A stretch of DNA of 9,088 nt from CAUZEO01 sp963578625 (lineage in GTDB: Bacteria; Verrucomicrobiota; Kiritimatiellia; SLOV01), in assembly GCA_963578625.1 (NCBI GenBank), contig CAUZEO010000217.1, forward strand, positions 1-9,088. Direction: 5' to 3'. A program made the translations under genes and the position numbers. Positions within the stretch are counted from its first letter, which is position 1. Each line of letters starts with the position of its first letter. Positions 1 through 5,612 of this stretch are shown piece by piece. The notes beneath the pieces were generated by a model. The model saw only the letters and a list, made by a program, of their open reading frames with translations, was not told the DNA's origin and searched no databases.

Positions 1-395
1 CCCTGGAAGCCAACGCAGAGCAGGCTGGGCTTTCCGAGCGGATCCGGGCCGTGGAGGGCGAGATTGAAGCGCTGCCGATGGATGATGAAAGTGTCGACAA
101 TGTATTCCTGAGCCAGGCATTACACCACGCCGCGAACCCGGTGCAGGCGATTCGTGAGGCGGCGAGGGTTCTTCGTCCCGGCGGAAGCGTGATCATTCTG
201 GATTTGGTCCGACATGAGCAGGAATGGGTCCGCGATCAGTGGGCCGACCAATGGCTGGGTTTTGAACCCGACGAACTGGATCGCTGGATCCGGGAGGCAG
301 GACTGGAGCCCGTTGAAGTCAACCAGTTGCCCGGGTCGATGCCGGAGCTGGCGGTATTGCTTGCGGTGGGGAAGAAAGCTTCGGCTATATTTTAG
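1..395 (+). CDS. ArsR-type regulator / SAM-dependent methyltransferase, C-terminal part (5' truncated)
   Basis: The reading frame is open from base 3 to the TAG at 393-395, so the true start lies off the window; the in-frame GTG at 51 is internal to the domain. The 130 visible residues are the second half of a class I SAM-binding fold: an acidic loop with ALPMDDESVDNVFLSQALHH, then EAARVLRPGG and a VIILDL strand, typical of the UbiE/Methyltransf_11 superfamily. The tail EQEWVRDQWADQWLGFEPDELDRWI matches what I know of proteins with an N-terminal ArsR winged helix fused to a methyltransferase-like domain. That helix would be upstream and is not seen, so the ArsR part is inferred. The next gene is ahcY, 117 bp downstream on the same strand. 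This fits a regulator of the SAM cycle (SahR-like) sensing SAM or SAH. A plain methyltransferase is the alternative. Confidence 0.75.
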   Translation, partial: LEANAEQAGLSERIRAVEGEIEALPMDDESVDNVFLSQALHHAANPVQAIREAARVLRPGGSVIILDLVRHEQEWVRDQWADQWLGFEPDELDRWIREAGLEPVEVNQLPGSMPELAVLLAVGKKASAIF

Positions 396-466
396 TATTT
401 AAAACCGATGCGGTGACGAGCAAATAATATCCGAAAGCTATTGGATTTCCAGGAGTTGGAGAATCC
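377..466 (+). promoter_or_regulatory. Possible structured leader upstream of ahcY
   Basis: Two foldable elements lie between the methyltransferase gene and ahcY. The first is an imperfect long stem pairing 377-391 with 423-439: AGCTT with AAGCT, CGG with CCG, then TAT with ATA and a final 3-bp step, with a bulged A434 and small internal mismatches. It encloses a small ACCG-ATG-CGGT hairpin at 404-414. The second is a hairpin pairing 443-451 (GGATTTCCA) with 457-466 (TGGA, bulged G, AATCC) around the loop GGAGT. The left arm of the first stem overlaps the upstream gene's stop. I recognise no known riboswitch consensus and no convincing -35/-10 pair. The element could be an RNA leader, an operator region or chance; it is based on hand pairing only. 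Confidence 0.3.
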
Positions 467-512
467 GTCCAATGTTGGGAAGTAGAGCAAACCGAAAGGA
501 AGAGAAGAGAAC

Positions 513-2006
513 ATGGCGAATGCAGTAGCGAAGAAGCAAACCGCGAAATCAAACGGCCGCGGGCGTAAAACGAATTCGAGCATACTGAAGCCCAAGGGCC
601 GTAGTAGAAAGAAGAGCGAATCCATTGTCGCGGACATCGGGTTGGCTGCTTTTGGCCGCAAAGAAATTGAGCTGGCAGAAATAGAAATGCCCGGGTTGAT
701 TTCGCTACGCGAAAAATTCGGCGCTTCCCAGCCGTTGAAAGGCGCGCGGATTGCGGGCTCTCTTCATATGACGATTCAGACGGCAGTGCTGATCGAAACA
801 TTGGAGCACCTTGGCGCGAAAGTCCGCTGGGCCAGTTGCAATATTTATTCTACGCAGGATCATGCGGCGGCGGCCATTGCGAAGACGGGGACACCGGTGT
901 TCGCATTCAAGGGGGAGTCGCTGGAGAAATACTGGGAATTCACGGATCGAATCCTCGACTGGGGGAATGGAAAAGGACCCAACATCATTCTCGATGACGG
1001 GGGTGATGCGACCCTGCTCGTTCACCTCGGCCGCCAGGCGGAGGCTGATCCTTCTATTCTGAAAAGGAAGACGTCTTCACCGGAGGAAGCGGTGTTGATG
1101 AAGCAGATTCGAAAATCGCTGAGGAAAGATCCGAAACGATTTCACCGAATTTCGAAGGAAATCCTCGGCGTCAGTGAGGAAACCACGACGGGCGTTCACC
1201 GTCTCTATCAGATGCACGAGCGCGGGGAGTTGCTGTTCCCCGCGATCAACGTGAACGACAGCGTAACCAAGTCGAAATTCGACAATATTTACGGCTGCCG
1301 CCATTCCCTGGTGGATGCCATCATGCGAGCCACCGATGTCATGATCGCGGGTAAAGTCGCGGTCGTTGCCGGATACGGGGATGTGGGCAAAGGGTCCGTT
1401 CAGTCGTTGTTGGGCCAGGCCGCGCGGGTTGTGGTGACGGAAGTGGATCCGATTTGCGCGCTTCAGGCTGCCATGGCTGGGCTGGAAGTGATGACGATGG
1501 ACGAGGCCTGCACGCTGGGCGACATCTTCGTCACCACCACCGGCTGCTGCGATGTCATCACCGAGCAGCACATGAAGAAGATGAAGAATATGGCAATCGT
1601 CTGTAACATCGGGCATTTCGACAGCGAGCTTCAGATCGAGCGGATGAGGAAGTACAAGTGGGACGAGATCAAGCCCCAGGTCCACAAAGTGACCATGCCG
1701 TCCGGCCGCAGCATTCTGGTGTTGGCGGAAGGGCGCCTGGTTAATCTCGGATGCGCAACCGGACATCCCAGTTTCGTGATGTCCAACAGCTTCACCAACC
1801 AGGTCCTGGCCCAGATTGAACTATATCAGCATCGCGACAACTACGAGATCGATGTGTACACGCTGCCGAAGGCGCTGGATGAAGAAGTGGCGAGGCTGCA
1901 TCTCGACAAGCTGGGAATCAAGCTCGACCGGTTATCCCGAAACCAGGCGAAATACCTGGGGATATCCCCGGAAGGTCCATTCAAGCCAGAGCATTACCGG
2001 TATTAA
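513..2006 (+). CDS. ahcY: S-adenosylhomocysteinase (SAH hydrolase)
   Basis: A cytosolic NAD-dependent enzyme that reversibly splits S-adenosylhomocysteine into adenosine and homocysteine, removing the product inhibitor of methyltransferases and feeding the methionine cycle. The 497 residues show the whole family: HMTIQTAVLIETL (85-97), DDGGD (161-165), catalytic Lys253/Asp257/Asn258 in TKSKFDN, the NAD-binding GYGDVGKG (287-294), NIGHFD (365-370), the LAEGRLVNLGCATGHPSFVM segment (from 404) and the C-terminal KPEHYRY. The stretch around 178-225 is the extra segment of the long bacterial form. The ATG at 513 follows purine-rich AAAGGAAGAG about 8 bases upstream. The core (VADIGLAAFGRKEIELAE) begins only at residue 39, so the protein carries about 37 extra residues, with 12 Lys/Arg and one acidic residue; no other ATG, GTG or TTG lies between. 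It probably shares transcription with the upstream SAM-binding regulator-like gene. Confidence 0.97.
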   Translation: MANAVAKKQTAKSNGRGRKTNSSILKPKGRSRKKSESIVADIGLAAFGRKEIELAEIEMPGLISLREKFGASQPLKGARIAGSLHMTIQTAVLIETLEHLGAKVRWASCNIYSTQDHAAAAIAKTGTPVFAFKGESLEKYWEFTDRILDWGNGKGPNIILDDGGDATLLVHLGRQAEADPSILKRKTSSPEEAVLMKQIRKSLRKDPKRFHRISKEILGVSEETTTGVHRLYQMHERGELLFPAINVNDSVTKSKFDNIYGCRHSLVDAIMRATDVMIAGKVAVVAGYGDVGKGSVQSLLGQAARVVVTEVDPICALQAAMAGLEVMTMDEACTLGDIFVTTTGCCDVITEQHMKKMKNMAIVCNIGHFDSELQIERMRKYKWDEIKPQVHKVTMPSGRSILVLAEGRLVNLGCATGHPSFVMSNSFTNQVLAQIELYQHRDNYEIDVYTLPKALDEEVARLHLDKLGIKLDRLSRNQAKYLGISPEGPFKPEHYRY

Positions 2007-2015
2007 TAATTATTC

Positions 2016-2166
2016 CGTAGTGCGGAATTTATTCCGCGTTCAGGAGTAGCGGATTTCAGTCCGCAGTGGGAATAGATGTGCAAATTAACCAAGGCCGCGA
2101 ATCCGCGGTGCCGGTTGGGCGGCCTAGCTTCTGTCCTGCTCACTGCGGAATGAATTCCGCGCTACG
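2016..2166. repeat. REPIN-like element: inverted pair of GTAG-headed palindromes with an internal third
   Basis: This fills the convergent gap between ahcY and azoR. A 22-base unit at 2016-2037 begins CGTAG and then folds GCGGAA/TTCCGC. It recurs inverted at 2145-2166, ending CTACG, with 20 of 22 positions identical. A third palindrome with the same GTAG head lies at 2046-2064 (GCGGA/TCCGC). A further stem pairs AGGCCGC (2092-2098) with GCGGCCT (2119-2125). GTAG directly 5' of a short hairpin, and two such units facing opposite ways, are hallmarks of REP/REPIN elements moved by RAYT-type transposases. No transposase is present here. The hairpins may also end transcription of both converging genes, although none is followed by a U-tract. 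There is no gene in this stretch. Confidence 0.65.
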
Positions 2167-2171
2167 CGTGC

Positions 2172-2825
2172 TTACCCTACGGCGGCGGCCATTTCACCGA
2201 CTTCTTCGGCCAGCTCGAGTGCGGCTTCTTTTGCGACGGCTTTGTGCTCTGCACCGTCTGTATACAGGCATTCATCCTGGCCGTCGGCCCATGCGATGCC
2301 GATGTCGTTGATCCCGATCCAGGAGAAGATGTGCTCGACCTGGTTTGTCAGCGCGTCCCGGGGGTCACTTTCTTTGTAGATGCCGCCGGATGAAACGAGC
2401 AGGATCAGTTTTTGTACCCGGTGCAGGGGTTTCACGCCGTTTTCCTTGCTGATCGAGAAGGTGGATCCGGGAGTGATAATCTGGTCCATCCATGCCTTCA
2501 GGATCGCTGGGATTGTGAAGTTCCACATCGGCAGCGTCAAAACGACCACATCCGCGGTATTAAACTGCCTCGCCTGTTTGATCCCGTACTCCATCGCGTT
2601 CGTTTCTTCCCGGGTGGCGGTGTAGCCGTTGATGGTGATCGGAAACCAGAATCCGCGAATCGCCTCGTAGGTCAGAAATGGAGGCGGATCGGAGTAAAGA
2701 TCCACATTGAGGATTTCAATATCCGGATTTACTTCGATCATTTTCCCGAAAAAGGCGGTAGCCAGCTGCTTCGAGGCAGAGTCTTCCGTCGGTTTTGGAT
2801 TTGCGCAAATATGCAACACGTTCAT
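2172..2825 (-). CDS. azoR: FMN-dependent NADH-azoreductase / flavodoxin-like quinone reductase
   Basis: A 217-residue flavodoxin-fold protein of the AzoR/AcpD family, which uses FMN and NAD(P)H for two-electron reduction of quinones and azo compounds in the cytosol; protection against quinone stress is the usual proposed role. The N-terminus MNVLHICANPKPTEDSASKQL is the phosphate-binding loop of the flavodoxin fold. PMWNFTIPAILKAWMDQII (about residues 99-117) is the family's FMN-contact motif, and VSSGGIY (about 144-150) corresponds to the second FMN loop. Length is close to the 200 or so residues usual for the family. The ATG at 2825 is supported by GGAAGGA about 8-9 bases upstream. It lies 74 bp downstream of the kinase gene on the same strand and has a plausible promoter of its own. 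The physiological substrate cannot be told from sequence. Confidence 0.92.
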   Translation of the reverse strand: MNVLHICANPKPTEDSASKQLATAFFGKMIEVNPDIEILNVDLYSDPPPFLTYEAIRGFWFPITINGYTATREETNAMEYGIKQARQFNTADVVVLTLPMWNFTIPAILKAWMDQIITPGSTFSISKENGVKPLHRVQKLILLVSSGGIYKESDPRDALTNQVEHIFSWIGINDIGIAWADGQDECLYTDGAEHKAVAKEAALELAEEVGEMAAAVG

Positions 2826-2880
2826 GAAATCGGTCCTTCCTTACCCTTCCGTGCGAATCTCGGAATTGAGATGATCCGCC

Positions 2881-2910
2881 CTTATACCTCATTGCCCGGT
2901 CATCTTTCAA
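2881..2910 (-). promoter_or_regulatory. Sigma70-like promoter for azoR
   Basis: On the minus strand TTGAAA (2910-2905) is followed after exactly 18 bases by TATAAG (2886-2881); each hexamer matches the consensus at 5 of 6 positions. The predicted start of transcription is near 2874, about 50 bases before the azoR ATG. The -35 box lies in the last codons of the kinase gene, just before its stop. This suggests azoR can be expressed independently of the kinase. It was found by eye; no experimental support exists here. Confidence 0.5.
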
Positions 2911-4108
2911 TGCGTTTAGTATCCGGATTTACCAGTCTACTCAGATAGTTCTCCAGTTCACGACCATAATCTGCATCTGCCTCCATGAGGACGAGTTCCC
3001 GGTGCAGGTTGGCGAGCCCAATGGTTCCCGCGTCTGCCTCGCGGGCGTTCACATACCGGTTATTCGGGTCCGGATCGATGAATCCCTGGAGCATCCGAAC
3101 CAGCGGATTGCTCTCCCGGACGTGCTTCGGCAGCAGATTCTGGAGGCGGCCCGGCAGCTCCATTTTGAATTTCAGCAGGAGCGCCTCCTCATTCGAATCG
3201 ATGAGTCGTTCCCCCATCAGCATTTCCAGACCGAGGATCCCGACACTGTATAGATCCGACTGGACCCGGGTTACATCCCGGTTATGAATTTCAGGCGCCA
3301 TATAGTACGGGGTGCCCAGCAGCATGGAGACCTTCTCCTCGACACGCACGGCCCGACCGTAATCGATGATCTTCGTGTTCCCCAGCCGGTCCACCATGAC
3401 GTTGGAGGGCTTGATGTCACAGTGGACAAAGCCCGCGGTGTGCAGCACCTCCAACCCCCGCAGGATCTGGCGCATGATGTGAATGACGACGCCGGGTTGG
3501 ATGGCGACCCGGCCGTCCGCGATCCGAAAGATTATATCTGAGAACCGGCCCCACTCCTGCTCTGTGGAACGGTCCCGGGTGATGGCCAGGTGCCACGAGC
3601 CCAGCATGCGTCGCAGATCGAGGCCGTCAATCGCCTCCATTTGCGAATAGCCGATGCCGTTGGCTTCCTCGTACGCATCCCTGCCCACCAGGTGCGGCGT
3701 GTTGACGGACTGCAGGCGGGAGATCTGAACCGCGATGCGACCCATATCCGTCCAGTATCTTTTCGCTCCGGCGTAGAGCGATGGGTCGAACACTTTGATC
3801 GCGTGCCGGGTGACGCATCCCCGCGCGCCGTGCCGCAACCCCAGAAAGACGATTCCCTGCCTTCCACGACCCAGTTCCTTCAGAAAGCGATAGGCGACGG
3901 GATAGTAGATCGACCCGTCTCTAATCAACGATTTGTACCGTTCGATCAGCTGCTGTTTTCCCAATCCCGGGTGTTCGCGCTCCGCGTCCCGGCCAAACGA
4001 CAGAGATTCGGAAGCGCCCGTACCCGGACTGTTTGAAGCCCGAATCGTCGCGGTTTTAGTCAGATCCACCTGCGTTGTATCGTTGAGATTATTGCCTTCT
4101 TTGTTCAC
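2900..4108 (-). CDS. Atypical eukaryotic-like Ser/Thr protein kinase, soluble
   Basis: A Hanks-type kinase. Numbered from the GTG at 4108 (402 aa), motifs run in order: glycine loop GRGRQG (80-85), ATP-anchoring Lys105 in AIKVFDP, catalytic loop HCDIKPSN (Asp231, Asn236), metal-binding DYG (249-251), GTPYYMAPE (APE 271-273), SDLYSVG (Asp285) and NNRY (Arg351). Deviations are DYG for DFG, HCD for HRD, and apparently Gln128 where the helix-C Glu is expected. About 30 extra residues (around 170-205) separate the helix-D and helix-E regions. I see no membrane segment or sensor domain; residues 1-60 are polar and probably disordered. The frame stays open to a GTG at 4279, but that extension runs through a palindromic repeat and looks non-coding. 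GTG at 4069 is another possible start; none has a clear ribosome binding site. It is divergent from kamA and upstream of azoR. Substrates are unknown. Confidence 0.88.
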   Translation of the reverse strand: MNKEGNNLNDTTQVDLTKTATIRASNSPGTGASESLSFGRDAEREHPGLGKQQLIERYKSLIRDGSIYYPVAYRFLKELGRGRQGIVFLGLRHGARGCVTRHAIKVFDPSLYAGAKRYWTDMGRIAVQISRLQSVNTPHLVGRDAYEEANGIGYSQMEAIDGLDLRRMLGSWHLAITRDRSTEQEWGRFSDIIFRIADGRVAIQPGVVIHIMRQILRGLEVLHTAGFVHCDIKPSNVMVDRLGNTKIIDYGRAVRVEEKVSMLLGTPYYMAPEIHNRDVTRVQSDLYSVGILGLEMLMGERLIDSNEEALLLKFKMELPGRLQNLLPKHVRESNPLVRMLQGFIDPDPNNRYVNAREADAGTIGLANLHRELVLMEADADYGRELENYLSRLVNPDTKRIER

Positions 4109-4237
4109 TGGATCAGTAGTGTACCGAGGCTGGGCCGATTCGGAAAACGGGAAAACCCGGATTTCTGCTCTTTGCCCACATCTCAAGGCTGGAAGGAGCC
4201 ATCTCCATCCATTCGCTTCCCCGGGACCTTCCCTTGC

Positions 4238-4277
4238 GCTGCTCGGGCTGGAAGCCCGAGCTACTTTGTCGAGCAGC
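4238..4277 (-). repeat. GTAG-headed palindromic repeat (single REP-like unit)
   Basis: A perfect 9-bp stem (GCTCGGGCT at 4241-4249 with AGCCCGAGC at 4253-4261) closes on a 3-base loop. Read on the minus strand, GTAG (4264-4261) sits at its 5' side, as in the palindromes at 2016-2166, although the stem sequence differs. An alternative 7-bp stem pairs GCTGCTC (4238-4244) with GAGCAGC (4271-4277). A weaker GGCTGGAAGGAGCC (4187-4200) resembles a decayed relative. It lies in the divergent region between the kinase and kamA, so it could affect either leader. Confidence 0.55.
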
Positions 4278-4287
4278 ACTCGTCGTG

Positions 4288-4320
4288 ATTCATGTGCTGT
4301 GGTAGTGTTTCAGCACGAAT
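4288..4320 (+). promoter_or_regulatory. Hairpin over the kamA translation start region
   Basis: GTGCTG (4294-4299) pairs with CAGCAC (4311-4316) around an 11-base loop, and ATTC (4288-4291) can extend the stem with GAAT (4317-4320) across a two-base bulge. The upstream candidate ATG (4292) lies in this stem and the downstream ATG (4319) overlaps its 3' base. Such placement could limit ribosome access. Neither ATG has a clear Shine-Dalgarno sequence. Confidence 0.3.
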
Positions 4321-5491
4321 GTCCCAGAAGTCTCCTTTTCCAGAAATTCGGTTGGCCCCCGCCGCAGATGAATCCGTACCCTTCCGCGGGCGAATGGTGT
4401 CTCGTCGCGAGTGGGACGACTGGCGCTGGCAGATGCGGCAGCGGGTCACGGATCTGGCTGGACTCGAGGAATGCTTCCGGTTGACCGACGAGGAGCGCGA
4501 GGCGGTTCAGTTTCATCGCGGGGCGCTGCCGGTGGGAATCACACCTTACTATATATCGGGAATGGACCCATCCGACCCATCCGACCCCCTCCGTCGAACC
4601 ATGATTCCGCGGATGGCGGAATTTCGGCCGAAGCCGTGGGAGCGCGAGGATCCGCTGGGGGAGCGCGATCACGAGGTTGTTCCGGGGCTGGTACATACCT
4701 ACCCCAACAAGGTTCTCTTCCTGGTCACTGATCGTTGCGCTACCTACTGCCGCTACTGTACTCGGTCCCGAATGGTGGGCAGCGGGGAGGTCCCTGCGGA
4801 CCGGCGGCGGTGGGAGGAAGCGCTCACCTACATTCGCGAAAACCCTGGGATTGACGACGTGCTGCTCTCCGGAGGCGACCCGCTGGCGCTCGCGGACGAT
4901 AAGCTCGAGGAACTGCTGGCGCGAATCGCCGAAATCCCGCACGTAGCGCTGATTCGAATCGGGACCAAAATCCCCGCGGTGCTGCCCCAGCGGATCACTC
5001 CCGGGCTGGTGTCGATCCTGCAGCGATATCATCCTCTCTGGTTCAGTATCCACTTCACGCATCCCGCGGAACTGCGCCCCGAGGTGGCTGCGGCCTGCGA
5101 CCGGCTGAGTCGTGCCGGCATTCCCCTCATGGCGCAGACCGTTCTCCTGAAAGGCGTCAACGACGATGCCGGGACACTGGAAGCATTGATGAACGGACTG
5201 CTGAAGATTCGCGTCAAACCTTACTATCTACATCAATGTGACAATGTGAAGGGATCGTGGCACTTCAAGACCCGGGTGGATCGGGGGCTGGAGCTCGTCG
5301 GCGCCATGCATGGGCGGTTGACGGGGTATGCGGTGCCACAATACATGATTGACGCGCCCGGCGGGGGCGGAAAGGTGCCGTTGTCGCCTGACTTTATCGC
5401 CGGTCGGGACGGGGCGGACCTGCTGCTGCGGAACAGGGATGGCGAGATCTACCGGTATCCGGACCCGGATGAAACGACGAATTACGAGTGA
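4319..5491 (+). CDS. kamA: Lysine 2,3-aminomutase (radical SAM, PLP-dependent)
   Basis: Converts L-lysine to L-beta-lysine using a [4Fe-4S] cluster, SAM and pyridoxal phosphate. From ATG 4319 (390 aa), the radical-SAM cysteines are Cys140, Cys144 and Cys147 in CATYCRYC, followed by Arg149, which matches the carboxylate-binding Arg of clostridial KAM. LLSGGDPL (182-189) is a conserved family loop. DAPGGGGK holds the PLP lysine Lys352. Asp308 (in QCD) and Asp345 are 37 residues apart, the same spacing as the two Asp that hold the lysine side-chain amine in the clostridial enzyme, which favours lysine over glutamate or arginine. The C-terminal GGGGK region separates it from the shorter EpmB. An earlier in-frame ATG at 4292 would add nine residues encoded by a hairpin; I prefer 4319. 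There is no neighbouring acetyltransferase (ablB) or lysine-fermentation gene, so whether beta-lysine is a solute, modifier or catabolite is open. The last codons and stop lie in a 7-bp repeat. Confidence 0.93.
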   Translation: MSQKSPFPEIRLAPAADESVPFRGRMVSRREWDDWRWQMRQRVTDLAGLEECFRLTDEEREAVQFHRGALPVGITPYYISGMDPSDPSDPLRRTMIPRMAEFRPKPWEREDPLGERDHEVVPGLVHTYPNKVLFLVTDRCATYCRYCTRSRMVGSGEVPADRRRWEEALTYIRENPGIDDVLLSGGDPLALADDKLEELLARIAEIPHVALIRIGTKIPAVLPQRITPGLVSILQRYHPLWFSIHFTHPAELRPEVAAACDRLSRAGIPLMAQTVLLKGVNDDAGTLEALMNGLLKIRVKPYYLHQCDNVKGSWHFKTRVDRGLELVGAMHGRLTGYAVPQYMIDAPGGGGKVPLSPDFIAGRDGADLLLRNRDGEIYRYPDPDETTNYE

Positions 5492-5508
5492 CGAGTGACA
5501 AGTGACGA
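5477..5508 (+). repeat. 7-bp tandem repeat across the kamA stop codon
   Basis: Heptamers follow one another as ACGAATT (5477), ACGAGTG (5484), ACGAGTG (5491), ACAAGTG (5498), then partial ACGA (5505). The kamA TGA (5489-5491) spans the junction of the second and third units. The rest of the 121-bp gap to secA (to 5612) holds no gene and no clear terminator. A TTGCCA box at 5554-5559 has only a poor -10 partner. Confidence 0.7.
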
Positions 5509-5612
5509 AATGCCCCGTGACGTTGGCTTGGCCATGACCCCTAGCCAGTTCGCTTGCCAAATATCCTTACCGGGCGTAGTCTCTGCCCCCTTCAAATTGT
5601 GATTTTTCAACT

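Noticed and set aside
396..512. SAH or SAM riboswitch before ahcY
   Set aside because: The conserved core sequences of the known classes are not present; only unnamed stems are seen, reported separately as tentative.
1077..1766. 229-codon minus-strand open frame inside ahcY, and a similar 250-codon one at 4310-5062 inside kamA
   Set aside because: Both lie opposite strongly conserved enzymes and show shadow-frame composition with no motifs.
4148..4159. CGGG-AAAA-CCCG hairpin followed by a T-run on the minus strand, as a terminator
   Set aside because: The stem is only 4 bp and it lies upstream of the kinase rather than after a gene.
4564..4587. 9-base tandem repeat GACCCATCC in kamA
   Set aside because: It encodes the DPSDPSDP stretch, which matches the DPxDPxDP motif normal for lysine 2,3-aminomutases, so it is protein-constrained rather than a DNA element.
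4319..5491. EpmB (EF-P lysine aminomutase) instead of KamA
   Set aside because: The protein has the full GGGGK PLP-lysine region and the paired aspartates with KAM spacing; there is no efp or epmA nearby.
5554..5582. Promoter for secA: TTGCCA, 17 bases, TAGTCT
   Set aside because: The -35 is good (5/6) but the -10 matches only 3/6; not strong enough to list as a feature.
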